DNA from: Candidatus Saccharimonadales bacterium | Lineage (GTDB): Bacteria > Patescibacteriota > Saccharimonadia > UBA4664 > SCTI01 | Length of the DNA: 10,498 bases | Direction: 5' to 3' | NCBI GenBank assembly: GCA_030150485.1 | Contig: JASLFZ010000059.1 | Location: forward strand, 1-10,498 | Part shown: positions 1 to 5,954 of the stretch, in pieces | Position numbering within the stretch: the first letter of the stretch is position 1 | Layout: every line of letters begins with the position of its first letter | Made by a program: the position numbers and the translations under genes | The notes under the pieces: model-generated | What the model was told of the DNA's origin: nothing | What the model saw: the letters and a program-made list of their open reading frames with translations, nothing else | Databases searched by the model: none

Positions 1-420
1 CTCCGGGAAAACCGACTGGTCGTTAATGCCGATACTGTAGTTGCCATGCGCATCGAAGGCTGTGGCCGAGATCCCGCGGAAGTCGCGAATACGCGGCAGC
101 ACAATCGAGACGAGTCGGTCGAGGAACTGATACATCCGCTCGCCACGTAGCGTAACCATCACGCCAATTTTCTGACCTTCGCGAAGCTTAAAGCCGGCAA
201 TGCTGTTTTTAGCTATGGTGGCTACCGGCGCCTGGCCGGTCACCTGGGCGATGGTGTGGCTGACCGCCTCAAGGTGCTTACTGTCGCTCACGGCCCGCCC
301 GACGCCGGCGTTAATCACCACCTTCTCCACTCGGGGAATTTGGTGAACGTTTGCCAGCTTCAACTCCTTTTGCAGCGTTGGGCGCAGCTCTTTTTGATAT
401 CGTTCGCGTAATCGGTTCAT
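1..420 (-). CDS. rplE: 50S ribosomal protein L5 (uL5), 3' end outside window
   Basis: L5 binds 5S rRNA and sits in the central protuberance of the large subunit, contacting the P-site tRNA. Translating the minus strand from the ATG at 420-418 gives 140 residues with no stop before the window edge. The family is usually about 180 residues, so roughly 40 C-terminal residues are missing. Recognisable parts are the N-terminal MNRLRERYQKEL, then VEKVVINAGVG near residue 32, NSIAGFKLREGQKIGVMVTL near residue 71, and LPRIRDFRGIS followed by GNYSIGINDQ near the end. The start lies one base after the L24 stop, and AAGAAGG upstream serves as ribosome binding site. It is the last gene of the operon visible here; S14, S8, L6 and others would be expected beyond the left edge. 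Confidence 0.96.
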   Translation of the reverse strand, partial: MNRLRERYQKELRPTLQKELKLANVHQIPRVEKVVINAGVGRAVSDSKHLEAVSHTIAQVTGQAPVATIAKNSIAGFKLREGQKIGVMVTLRGERMYQFLDRLVSIVLPRIRDFRGISATAFDAHGNYSIGINDQSVFPE

Positions 421-421
421 C

Positions 422-742
422 TTAGGCCTTCTTCACTTTCTCGTAGCGCGAGGGCTTAAACACGCGCTCTTTACTGCCATCCTGGTTGATGCGCAGGCCA
501 ATTCGGCTCGGCGCACCGGTCTGGGGGTCTATCACCATCAACTTGCTGACGCTGATCGGCTTGATAAGATCCAGAATGCCGCCCTGAGGGTGCTTCTGTG
601 AGGGCTTGGTGTGACGCTTCGATACATTAATGCCGCTCACCACCACCTGCTCCTGCTTTGGCAGCACCGCCGTGACCTCACCGGTACGACCCTTGTCGCG
701 ACCAGATAACACCATCACTCGATCTCCTTTGCGCAGCTTCAT
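422..742 (-). CDS. rplX: 50S ribosomal protein L24 (uL24)
   Basis: L24 is an early assembly protein that binds the 5' part of 23S rRNA and later lies near the peptide exit tunnel. The 106-residue product has the family's usual length. It opens with the KOW motif (MKLRKGDRVMVLSGRDKGRTG, residues 1-21) and has the typical GINVSKRHTKPSQ segment near residues 38-50 and the PISVSKLMVIDPQTG segment after it. The C terminus is basic. Its ATG overlaps the L14 stop in a TAATG junction, and GGAGG within the last L14 codons is a good ribosome binding site. The stop is one base from the L5 start. Confidence 0.97.
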   Translation of the reverse strand: MKLRKGDRVMVLSGRDKGRTGEVTAVLPKQEQVVVSGINVSKRHTKPSQKHPQGGILDLIKPISVSKLMVIDPQTGAPSRIGLRINQDGSKERVFKPSRYEKVKKA

Positions 743-1110
743 TAGAGCACCTCCGGAGCGAGGGAAATAATGCGCATGTAGCCGGCGTCGCGCAGCTCGC
801 GCGCGATGGGGCCGAACACACGGGTGGCACGGGGTTGCTTGCTTTTATCGACGATCACCACCGCGTTGTCGTCAAAGCGCACCTGCGAGCCATCGGCACG
901 ACGGGTTGGCTGCGTAGTGCGCACGACCACCGCCTGCACGATCTCTTTTTTCTTCACGGTGCCGTTCGGTGTCGCCACCTTCACGCTGGCGGTAATAACG
1001 TCACCGACGCGCGCGTACCGGCGGCGCGAACCACCAAGCACCTTGATGCAAAGCACGTCGCGGGCGCCGCTGTTATCGGCCACTTTTAATCTGCTTTCGG
1101 CTTGAATCAT
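742..1110 (-). CDS. rplN: 50S ribosomal protein L14 (uL14)
   Basis: L14 binds 23S rRNA at the subunit interface and takes part in intersubunit bridges; in other bacteria it is also the target of the silencing factor RsfS. Starting at the ATG at 1110 gives 122 residues, exactly the usual bacterial length. The product begins MIQAESRLKVADNSGARDV, the standard L14 opening, and ends in MRIISLAPEVL, also canonical. A longer reading frame extends upstream to 1152, but its 14 extra residues do not resemble L14. The 1110 start makes an ATGA overlap with the S17 stop and has AGGAG 8 bases upstream. Confidence 0.98.
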   Translation of the reverse strand: MIQAESRLKVADNSGARDVLCIKVLGGSRRRYARVGDVITASVKVATPNGTVKKKEIVQAVVVRTTQPTRRADGSQVRFDDNAVVIVDKSKQPRATRVFGPIARELRDAGYMRIISLAPEVL

Positions 1111-1358
1111 GCTGCTAACTCCTGGGTTGAGAGTGTGCGCTCCACCACCCACCGCTTATCACGGCTGATTGGGCGGCTTTCCACGATCTCTACCACATCG
1201 CCAATCTTACAAGCGTTGGCCTCGTCGTGCGCCTTAAAGTTGGTCGTTGCCGTATACTTTTTGCGGTACAGCGGGTGTTCCTTAACTCGCTCTACACGCA
1301 CTACGACGGTTTTATCCATCTTGTTTGAGGAGACAATTCCTCGCAAACGTCTAGACAT
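1107..1358 (-). CDS. rpsQ: 30S ribosomal protein S17 (uS17)
   Basis: S17 is a primary 16S rRNA-binding protein with an OB fold, needed for 5'-domain assembly of the small subunit. From the ATG at 1358 the product is 83 residues and begins MSRRLRGIVSSNKMDKTVVV, the family's usual opening. It continues through HPLYRKKYTATTNFKAHDE and the conserved IGDVVEIVESRPISRDKRW segment. An upstream in-frame ATG at 1373 would add five residues, but the AGGAGGA ribosome binding site lies between the two and supports 1358. The gene overlaps the L29 end by 8 bases and the L14 start by 4 (ATGA). Confidence 0.97.
   Translation of the reverse strand: MSRRLRGIVSSNKMDKTVVVRVERVKEHPLYRKKYTATTNFKAHDEANACKIGDVVEIVESRPISRDKRWVVERTLSTQELAA
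1119..1123 (-). promoter_or_regulatory. Shine-Dalgarno site that fixes the L14 start
   Basis: AGGAG on the minus strand lies 8 bases before the ATG at 1110, inside the 3' end of the S17 gene. It supports 1110 as the L14 start over the in-frame upstream ATG at 1152. Confidence 0.75.
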
Positions 1359-1560
1359 TGGTGTCCTCCTCATTAAGTTGGCGCAAACGCTGAACCGTCA
1401 GCGTGCGCGCAATGGTTTTCTTTAAAGCGTGGGCCTGCTTCACATTGGGCACTTGCTTGGTACGGGTATCAATGGCGAGCTGCGCCAAGTTCTTACGATT
1501 ATCGGCGAGCAGGGTAGCCAGCTCGGCATCGGTCTTCTGGATGATATCAGCTATTTTCAT
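1351..1560 (-). CDS. rpmC: 50S ribosomal protein L29 (uL29)
   Basis: L29 is a small helical hairpin protein near the peptide exit tunnel, next to L23, where chaperones and targeting factors dock. The 69-residue product has the family's length and two-helix pattern: MKIADIIQKTDAELATLLAD, then NRKNLAQLAIDTRT (the usual L/R-rich second segment), then KTIARTLTVQRLRQL, which matches the common IARI-T-L-ER ending. The start makes an ATGA overlap with the L16 stop, with AGGAGAG upstream. It lies between L16 and S17, the standard order. Confidence 0.95.
   Translation of the reverse strand: MKIADIIQKTDAELATLLADNRKNLAQLAIDTRTKQVPNVKQAHALKKTIARTLTVQRLRQLNEEDTNV
1364..1370 (-). promoter_or_regulatory. 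Shine-Dalgarno site that fixes the S17 start
   Basis: AGGAGGA on the minus strand sits 5 bases before the ATG at 1358 and just downstream of the alternative ATG at 1373. It therefore selects the shorter S17 product. It lies within the last codons of the L29 gene. Confidence 0.8.
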
Positions 1561-1982
1561 TCGGTCTCTCCTGGCGTGTGGCGCGTAATAAAGCGTGTCT
1601 TAATCGGCAGCTTCATCGCGGCCAGACGCATGGCTTCACGAGCCACATCCTCCTTAACGCCCTCCATCTCGAACAAAACGTGTCCTGGCTTAACCCGCGC
1701 CGCGTAATGGTCGATGGCGCCCTTGCCGCTACCCATGCGAACCTCAGCCGGCTTGTTAGTGATCGGCACATCAGGGAAAATCCGAATCCAAATCTTACCG
1801 CCACGACGGATGTAGCGCGTCATGGCGCGACGCGACGCCTCGATCTGGCGCGAGGTCACCCGTTCGGTGCCTTCCGATTTTAAGCCAAACTGCCCAAAAG
1901 CCAGCTCGGTACCGCGTGAGGCCACGCCCTTGTTGCGTCCCTTCTGCTGCTTTCGATATTTAGTCTTCTTTGGTAGTAGCAT
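1557..1982 (-). CDS. rplP: 50S ribosomal protein L16 (uL16)
   Basis: L16 binds 23S rRNA near the peptidyl transferase centre and the A-site tRNA elbow and is needed for late subunit assembly. The 141-residue product is a normal length and begins MLLPKKTKYRKQQKGRNKG. It carries the conserved FGLKSEGTERVTSRQIEASR segment (from about residue 32) and the loop EVRMGSGKG (80-88), whose R82 corresponds to the arginine that is hydroxylated in E. coli; whether that modification occurs here is unknown. It starts 8 bases after the S3 stop, with GAGGTT as ribosome binding site. This is the widest junction in the operon. Confidence 0.98.
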   Translation of the reverse strand: MLLPKKTKYRKQQKGRNKGVASRGTELAFGQFGLKSEGTERVTSRQIEASRRAMTRYIRRGGKIWIRIFPDVPITNKPAEVRMGSGKGAIDHYAARVKPGHVLFEMEGVKEDVAREAMRLAAMKLPIKTRFITRHTPGETE

Positions 1983-1990
1983 AATAACCT

Positions 1991-2617
1991 CTAGAACTTG
2001 GTTCCTTTATAGACCCACACCTTAACGCCAATCACGCCATAGGTTGTGCGGGCGAGCGCGTGAGCGTAATCAATATCCGCCCGCAGCGTGTGCAGGGGGA
2101 TTGATCCGTTCGCGACGGTCTCGCGGCGGCTCATTTCGGCGCCATTCAAACGTCCGGCTACCGTCACTTTGCAACCCAGCGCACCAGACTTTAGCGCGTT
2201 CTCTGCCGACATCTTCATGGCGCGGCGGAACGAGATGCGCCGCTCCAGCTGACCGGCAATGTTTTCAGCCACCAGCTTGGCATTGGTCTCCGGCTTCTTT
2301 ACTTCCTCGATCGTCACCTTGACCGGCCCGTTCACCACCTTAGTAAGGATGCGCTTGAGCTCCTCCGCACCGGCGCCACCGCGCCCAATCACCACACCCG
2401 GCTTGGCCGTATAAATCGTGATGGTAACCTGATTAGGTGAGCGTTCAATATCTACTCGCGAAACGCCTGCACGGCGATTAAGCTGTTTTTCAAGCGCGCG
2501 GCGAATGTGCACGTCGTTGATAAGCTGCGTGGCGTAATCTTTATCGGCAAACCACTTCGACGACCAGTCCTTATCCACCTGGAGGCGCATACTACGGGGA
2601 TTAACTTTTTGGCCCAT
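1991..2617 (-). CDS. rpsC: 30S ribosomal protein S3 (uS3)
   Basis: S3 lies at the mRNA entry channel of the small subunit and contributes to its helicase activity. The 208-residue product begins MGQKVNPRSMRLQVDKDW, the standard opening. A type II KH domain follows, with the GxxG loop at about residues 78-81 (VIGRGG). The C-terminal domain has the conserved GRLNGAEMSRRE stretch and a DIDYAHALARTTYGVIGVKVWVYKG ending, here given as DIDYAHALARTTYG then VIGVKVWVYKG. It is slightly shorter than many S3 proteins because the variable C-terminal tail is almost absent. TAATG overlap with L22; ribosome binding site AAGGAGG. Confidence 0.98.
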   Translation of the reverse strand: MGQKVNPRSMRLQVDKDWSSKWFADKDYATQLINDVHIRRALEKQLNRRAGVSRVDIERSPNQVTITIYTAKPGVVIGRGGAGAEELKRILTKVVNGPVKVTIEEVKKPETNAKLVAENIAGQLERRISFRRAMKMSAENALKSGALGCKVTVAGRLNGAEMSRRETVANGSIPLHTLRADIDYAHALARTTYGVIGVKVWVYKGTKF

Positions 2618-3108
2618 TATTTTGCCTCCTTGTTCGATTTAGTGGTCTTTGGCTTCGCTTGCGTGCGAGGACTATCCGAGCTCGGAGTGAGTTCCGCAGC
2701 CACAACAGATTTAGCTGAAGCTGCGACTTTAGAGTCTGCCACCTTTAAATCGGCTACTACCGCTTTCTCCTTAGCCGCTGCATCACTCAACACCACCGTA
2801 ATGTGGCTGGTGCGCTTGCGGATCGGGTACGCCCGGCCCTGGGCGCGCGGCCGGAAACGCTTCAAAGTCGGCCCGGGCCCAATCAATACCGACTCCACTA
2901 CCAGGTTACGTGCACTCAAATTGTAGTTGTTCTCGGCATTAGCGATGGCCGAAGCCAATACCTTGCCAACCGGACCGGTGGCGCGCTGGGGCGCCTGAGC
3001 TAGCACCGTGACTGCGTTCTGAGCCTTCTGGCCACGAATCAGCTCGGCCGCCGAGCCAACCTTGCGGCTTGAAGTGCCCACAAATTTTGCGGTAGCGCGA
3101 ACGTTCAT
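2617..3108 (-). CDS. rplV: 50S ribosomal protein L22 (uL22) with a long C-terminal tail
   Basis: L22 binds 23S rRNA and its long beta-hairpin lines the peptide exit tunnel; changes in that loop give macrolide resistance elsewhere. The product is 163 residues, against about 110-120 in most bacteria. Residues 1 to about 109 are the core: a SSRKVGSAAELIRGQKA segment (family usually SPRKVR), AIANAENNYNL near 54-64, and the hairpin region GPGPTLKRFRPRAQGRAYPI followed by RKRTSHITVVLSD. About 54 residues then follow that are rich in Ala, Lys, Ser, Thr and Val and look disordered or weakly helical. Start and stop are TAATG junctions with S19 and S3. No frameshift is seen, so the tail is genuine coding sequence. 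Confidence 0.96.
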   Translation of the reverse strand: MNVRATAKFVGTSSRKVGSAAELIRGQKAQNAVTVLAQAPQRATGPVGKVLASAIANAENNYNLSARNLVVESVLIGPGPTLKRFRPRAQGRAYPIRKRTSHITVVLSDAAAKEKAVVADLKVADSKVAASAKSVVAAELTPSSDSPRTQAKPKTTKSNKEAK

Positions 3109-3383
3109 TATTTCTTCCCCTTAGCGAGCTTGCCGCCGTGGCCGCGGAACTTACGCGTCGGCGCAAACTCACCGAGCTTGTGACCAACCATGTTTTCACT
3201 CACATACACAGGCAGGTGCTGGCGGCCGTTGTGCACCTCAAAGGTCACACCCACCATCTCAGGGGTGATGGTACTCGCCCGCGCCCATGTCTTAATTGAA
3301 GCTTTGCTGCCCGCAGACAGTTTGGCTACCTTGGCCATCAATTTTTCGTCCACAAAGGGACCTTTTTTCAGTGAGCGACTCAT
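3108..3383 (-). CDS. rpsS: 30S ribosomal protein S19 (uS19)
   Basis: S19 sits in the head of the small subunit with S13 and contacts the large subunit and A-site tRNA. The 91-residue product is canonical throughout: MSRSLKKGPFVDEKLMAKV at the start, KTWARASTITPEMVG in the middle, and GHKLGEFAPTRKFRGHGG before a lysine-rich end. TAATG overlaps join it to L2 upstream and L22 downstream. GGAGA before the start is the ribosome binding site. Confidence 0.98.
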   Translation of the reverse strand: MSRSLKKGPFVDEKLMAKVAKLSAGSKASIKTWARASTITPEMVGVTFEVHNGRQHLPVYVSENMVGHKLGEFAPTRKFRGHGGKLAKGKK

Positions 3384-4222
3384 TAGCGTCTCCGTCCTTG
3401 TTTGCGACCGCGTACGATCATGGCATTAGTTAGCTTACGGCGGCGCGTCTTCAGACCCAAAGCTGGCTTACCCCAAGGGGTTTTCTGACCCACCCGCAAC
3501 GCGGTACTGGTAGCACCCTCACCGCCACCGTGGGGGTGATCAACCGGGTTCATGGCCTTACCACGTACCTGCGGGCGCCAACCTAATCGACGGCGGCGCC
3601 CAGCACTACCATACTTAATGTTCTGGTGGGCTTCGTTGCCAACCACTCCAATAGTGGCCATACAGTTTTGGTGTACGAGGCGAACCTCACCACTGGGCAA
3701 GCGCACCTGGCAGAACTCACCCTCTTTAGCAACTAGTTGAGCCTTAGCACCGGCGCTGCGGGCAATCTGACCACCCTTACCGAGTACCAGCTCAATGTTA
3801 TAGATCTGAGTACCAACCGGGATGTTAGCCAGGGGCAGGCGATTACCCTTGCGAATTTCGGCCTCTGGACCGCTTTCGATCTTTTGGCCCACGCGCATCT
3901 CGCTGCCTGCCAGAATGTACGCCTTGCCGCCACCGGTCTGCTCGATCAATGCAATGTTAGCCGACCGGTTCGGATCGTACTCAATAGCGCTAATTACACC
4001 GGTAAAACCAGGCATCAAGCGGAAATCAACCAGGCGATAATAGCGCTTCACGCCGCCGCCACGATGGCGGATAGTGATCTTGCCCTGGTTGTTTCGTCCC
4101 GAGCCAACCTTTTTGGCTACCAGTAACGACTTTTCCGGCTTCTTTTTGGTAATAGCAGCCGTATCGGCGCTGGTCATATTACGGCGACCGGGAGTGGTTG
4201 GCTTGTATGCGCGAATAGCCAT
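3383..4222 (-). CDS. rplB: 50S ribosomal protein L2 (uL2)
   Basis: L2 is a core large-subunit protein needed for subunit association and peptidyl transferase activity. The 279-residue product has the usual length. The N-terminal RNA-binding domain contains GRNNQGKITIRHRGGGVKR (about 42-60) and YRLVDFR. The C-terminal domain contains NPVDHPHGGGEG at 225-236, whose histidine at 229 corresponds to the functionally important H229 of E. coli L2. The end, TRRRKLTNAMIVRGRKQGRRR, is strongly basic as expected. TAATG overlaps with L23 and S19; GGGAG lies upstream of the start. Confidence 0.99.
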   Translation of the reverse strand: MAIRAYKPTTPGRRNMTSADTAAITKKKPEKSLLVAKKVGSGRNNQGKITIRHRGGGVKRYYRLVDFRLMPGFTGVISAIEYDPNRSANIALIEQTGGGKAYILAGSEMRVGQKIESGPEAEIRKGNRLPLANIPVGTQIYNIELVLGKGGQIARSAGAKAQLVAKEGEFCQVRLPSGEVRLVHQNCMATIGVVGNEAHQNIKYGSAGRRRRLGWRPQVRGKAMNPVDHPHGGGEGATSTALRVGQKTPWGKPALGLKTRRRKLTNAMIVRGRKQGRRR

Positions 4223-4518
4223 TACTTTGCTCCCTCGTCAAACAGCGCAATGCGCTGACCGGCTTTAAGCGTCACCATAGCCTTCTTCATGTTGCTGCGG
4301 CGACCCGGCGTGCGCGTAGCTCCGCGCCGCCAGTTGACCGCTTTACCTTTGATAATCAGCATGTTTACGGCCGCCACCTTGACGTTAAAGGACTGCTCCA
4401 CCGCCTTGGCAACCTCAATCTTGTTGGTGGACTCGGGGACCTCAAACACATAGGTGCCGCGCTCGGCTTGAGCGATCGACTTCTCGCTGATTCGGGGCAC
4501 GAGGATGAGCTGGCTCAT
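4222..4518 (-). CDS. rplW: 50S ribosomal protein L23 (uL23)
   Basis: L23 lies at the peptide tunnel exit and is the docking site for trigger factor and SRP. From the ATG at 4518 the product is 98 residues, close to the family norm. It begins MSQLILVPRISEKS and contains NKIEVAKAVEQSFNVKVAAV and the basic loop WRRGATRTPGRRSNMKKAMV. An upstream in-frame ATG at 4536 would add six residues, but GGAGGC sits between the two starts, 6 bases before 4518, and the 4518 ATG forms an ATGA overlap with the L4 stop. The stop overlaps the L2 start as TAATG. Confidence 0.97.
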   Translation of the reverse strand: MSQLILVPRISEKSIAQAERGTYVFEVPESTNKIEVAKAVEQSFNVKVAAVNMLIIKGKAVNWRRGATRTPGRRSNMKKAMVTLKAGQRIALFDEGAK

Positions 4519-5153
4519 GCGCTTGCCTCCAACCATTTATTAATCTGTTCCAGAGCCTTCTCCGAAATCACGATATGATCGGCATTCAGCAAGTCAAACA
4601 CATTCAGATAAGTTGCAGCTACCGCGGTGACGCCAGCAATGTTGCGCGTTGCTCGCTCAACCAGAGCATCTTTTTGACTCACGACAAGGAGGATCTGACC
4701 TTCCAGCTTCATTTTATCTAGCAATTCCAGGGTCGGCTTTACCTTTCCTTCAGGACAGGCAAAGGTCTCAATAACGTGAATCTTTTTATCGGCCGCTTGG
4801 GCGCTCAACGCCTGGCGGATGGCCGCTCGCTTGGCCTTCACCGGCAGCGATCGGGTGTGATTCTCTTCACCGGTTGGGCCAAAAGCCACGCCACCACCGG
4901 TCCAGTGCGGCAGACGGCTAGAACCGGCGCGGGCGCGACCGGTACCTTTTTGCTTCCACGGCTTCTTACCACCGCCCCGCACGCCGCCGCGCGTTAGTAC
5001 CTGAGCACCACCGGCCCGACCAGCGGCCATATATACGCGGTAGGCTAGGCCAAGCAGGTCATGGCTCACCTCTACCTCGAACACTTTTGGACTGAGCTTG
5101 GCGGCGGTGTCCTTCTTTACACCGGTCTTAGAGTAAGCGATTGCTTGGGCCAT
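4515..5153 (-). CDS. rplD: 50S ribosomal protein L4 (uL4)
   Basis: L4 binds domain I of 23S rRNA and sends a long loop into the peptide exit tunnel. In E. coli it also represses its own operon by acting on the S10 leader. The 212-residue product has the usual length. The extended loop is plain at about residues 54-93: TRGGVRGGGKKPWKQKGTGR, then ARAGSSRLPHWTGGGVAFGP. The Rossmann-like globular part includes ILLVVSQKD and a C-terminal ADHIVISEKALEQI, as in the family. TAATG junction with L3, ATGA junction with L23, and GAGGAG as ribosome binding site. It is the second gene of the operon, so it is the obvious candidate if the leader is autoregulated. Confidence 0.98.
   Translation of the reverse strand: MAQAIAYSKTGVKKDTAAKLSPKVFEVEVSHDLLGLAYRVYMAAGRAGGAQVLTRGGVRGGGKKPWKQKGTGRARAGSSRLPHWTGGGVAFGPTGEENHTRSLPVKAKRAAIRQALSAQAADKKIHVIETFACPEGKVKPTLELLDKMKLEGQILLVVSQKDALVERATRNIAGVTAVAATYLNVFDLLNADHIVISEKALEQINKWLEASA
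4525..4530 (-). promoter_or_regulatory. Shine-Dalgarno site that fixes the L23 start
   Basis: GGAGGC on the minus strand, 6 bases before the ATG at 4518 and within the end of the L4 gene. It argues against the in-frame ATG at 4536, which lies upstream of it. Confidence 0.8.
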
Positions 5154-5791
5154 TACTTTGCTCCTCGAATCATCACAATGCCTTTGCGCGGCCCCGGTAC
5201 CGCTCCGCTAATGGCTAGGAGATTGTTGTCGTTATCCACGTGAACAATCTTCAGGCCCTTAACGGTCGTGCGCTCGCCACCCATACGGCCGGCCATACGC
5301 ATCCCCTTAAAGACGTGCTCCGGGTAGCCCGAGCCAATCGAACCCGGCGCACGGTAGTTGTGCGAACCGTGGCTCTTCGGGCCGGTCGAAAAGTTGTGCC
5401 GCTTCACGGTACCCGCAAAGCCCTTGCCCTTGCTCGTACCAACCACCTCGATGGCGTCGCCGACCTCAAACTGGTCGACCTTGAACGCGTCGCCCACCTT
5501 CAGGCCGACTTCGCCCTCTGCGGCCTCAACATCGCCAACCGTACCATCGAGGCGTACCTCGCGCATGACCTTCGGCGTCACGCCGTTGTGGGTAGCGTGG
5601 CCGACCTGAGGCTTAGCCGCCTTTTTGGCGGCCTCAAAACCAATCTGAACGGCCTGATAGCCGTCCAGCTCGCCCGTCTTCACCTGCGTGACCACGCACG
5701 GCCCCGCCTGCACGATGGTTACACGCGCAACGTTACCGTTCTCGTCGAACAGTTGGGTCATACCAAGTTTTCGGCCCAGCAAAGCTTTCAT
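5153..5791 (-). CDS. rplC: 50S ribosomal protein L3 (uL3), first gene of the operon
   Basis: L3 is an early assembly protein that binds 23S rRNA near its 3' end and reaches toward the peptidyl transferase centre. From the ATG at 5791 the product is 212 residues, beginning MKALLGRKLGMTQLFDENGN as in the family. The signature region reads KGKGFAGTVKRHNF, then PGSIGSGYPEHVFKGMRMAG, with NNLLAISGAVPGPRKG near the end. In-frame ATGs at 5818 and 5803 would add nine or four residues unlike L3, and the ribosome binding site overlaps them. The glutamine methylated by PrmB in E. coli (in GQNQTPG) is not present: this protein has GSGYPEH there. S10, which normally precedes L3, is absent. Confidence 0.98.
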   Translation of the reverse strand: MKALLGRKLGMTQLFDENGNVARVTIVQAGPCVVTQVKTGELDGYQAVQIGFEAAKKAAKPQVGHATHNGVTPKVMREVRLDGTVGDVEAAEGEVGLKVGDAFKVDQFEVGDAIEVVGTSKGKGFAGTVKRHNFSTGPKSHGSHNYRAPGSIGSGYPEHVFKGMRMAGRMGGERTTVKGLKIVHVDNDNNLLAISGAVPGPRKGIVMIRGAK

Positions 5792-5795
5792 GGGA

Positions 5796-5800
5796 TCCTT
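5796..5800 (-). promoter_or_regulatory. Shine-Dalgarno site of L3
   Basis: AAGGA on the minus strand lies 4 bases before the ATG at 5791. The alternative ATG at 5803 directly abuts it, so the 5791 start fits better. Confidence 0.65.
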
Positions 5801-5807
5801 CATTAGC

Positions 5808-5834
5808 AAAAAAATCACCGGGATTCAGGTGGTT
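5808..5834 (-). promoter_or_regulatory. Alternative stem plus T-run: possible weak attenuator
   Basis: On the minus strand AACCACC (5834-5828) can pair with GGTGATT (5819-5813), six of seven positions, around an 8-base loop. A run of seven T (5814-5808) overlaps the end of that stem. Its left arm lies inside the larger hairpin at 5820-5860, so the two structures exclude each other, which is the logic of an attenuator. The stem is short and A/T-rich in part, so intrinsic termination here would be weak without help. No function is proven by sequence alone. Confidence 0.35.
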
Positions 5835-5860
5835 ATCGTAAGCGATCCTATCTGATTCCC
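5820..5860 (-). promoter_or_regulatory. Long stem-loop in the L3 operon leader
   Basis: Minus-strand GGGAATCAG (5860-5852) pairs with CTGAATCCC (5828-5820), eight pairs and one A-A mismatch. Inside it, GG-ATCG-CTTA-CGAT-AA-CC forms a second helix with a 4-base loop and a 2-base bulge. Together they make one elongated, interrupted hairpin of about 41 nt. It ends some 28 nt before the L3 start codon. It could be a ribosomal-protein binding site for feedback control, by analogy with other r-protein leaders, but I recognise no specific family motif. Confidence 0.6.
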
Positions 5861-5882
5861 GTATATTTGCACCAGCAAATAC
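5861..5882 (-). promoter_or_regulatory. Short hairpin in the L3 operon leader
   Basis: Minus-strand GTATTTGC-TGGT-GCAAATATAC: a 7-bp stem TATTTGC/GCAAATA with a 4-base loop, extended by GT/AC across one bulged base. It directly abuts the longer hairpin at 5820-5860, so the two could stack coaxially. It is A/T-rich and lacks a following T-run, so it is not a terminator. Confidence 0.5.
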
Positions 5883-5898
5883 ATGGCGTTACCAAGAG

Positions 5899-5928
5899 AG
5901 TGTAGCAAACCTGACGCCCTCCTGTCAA
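5899..5928 (-). promoter_or_regulatory. Sigma70-type promoter of the ribosomal operon
   Basis: Minus strand: a perfect -35 TTGACA (5928-5923), an 18-base spacer, and -10 TACACT (5904-5899) preceded by TGC, giving an extended -10 (TGnTACACT). Transcription would start near 5892, leaving a leader of about 100 nt before L3. It is the best promoter match in the window and sits where the first gene of a highly expressed operon needs it. Confidence 0.8.
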
Positions 5929-5954
5929 CGGAAGCAATCGGGGGTTTGTAAACG

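Noticed and set aside
3737..4126. A 129-codon open frame on the plus strand opposite L2.
   Set aside because: It is antisense to the strongly conserved L2 gene and its translation resembles no known protein; it is a shadow frame.
5240..5806. A 188-codon open frame on the plus strand opposite L3.
   Set aside because: It lies almost wholly antisense to a certain L3 gene, has no ribosome binding site that I can see, and its composition is that of a codon-mirrored shadow of L3.
5792..5818. Longer L3 starting at 5818 with nine extra residues (MIFLLMKDP).
   Set aside because: The extra residues do not fit L3, and the run of T that encodes part of them and the AAGGA site suit a leader better than coding sequence.
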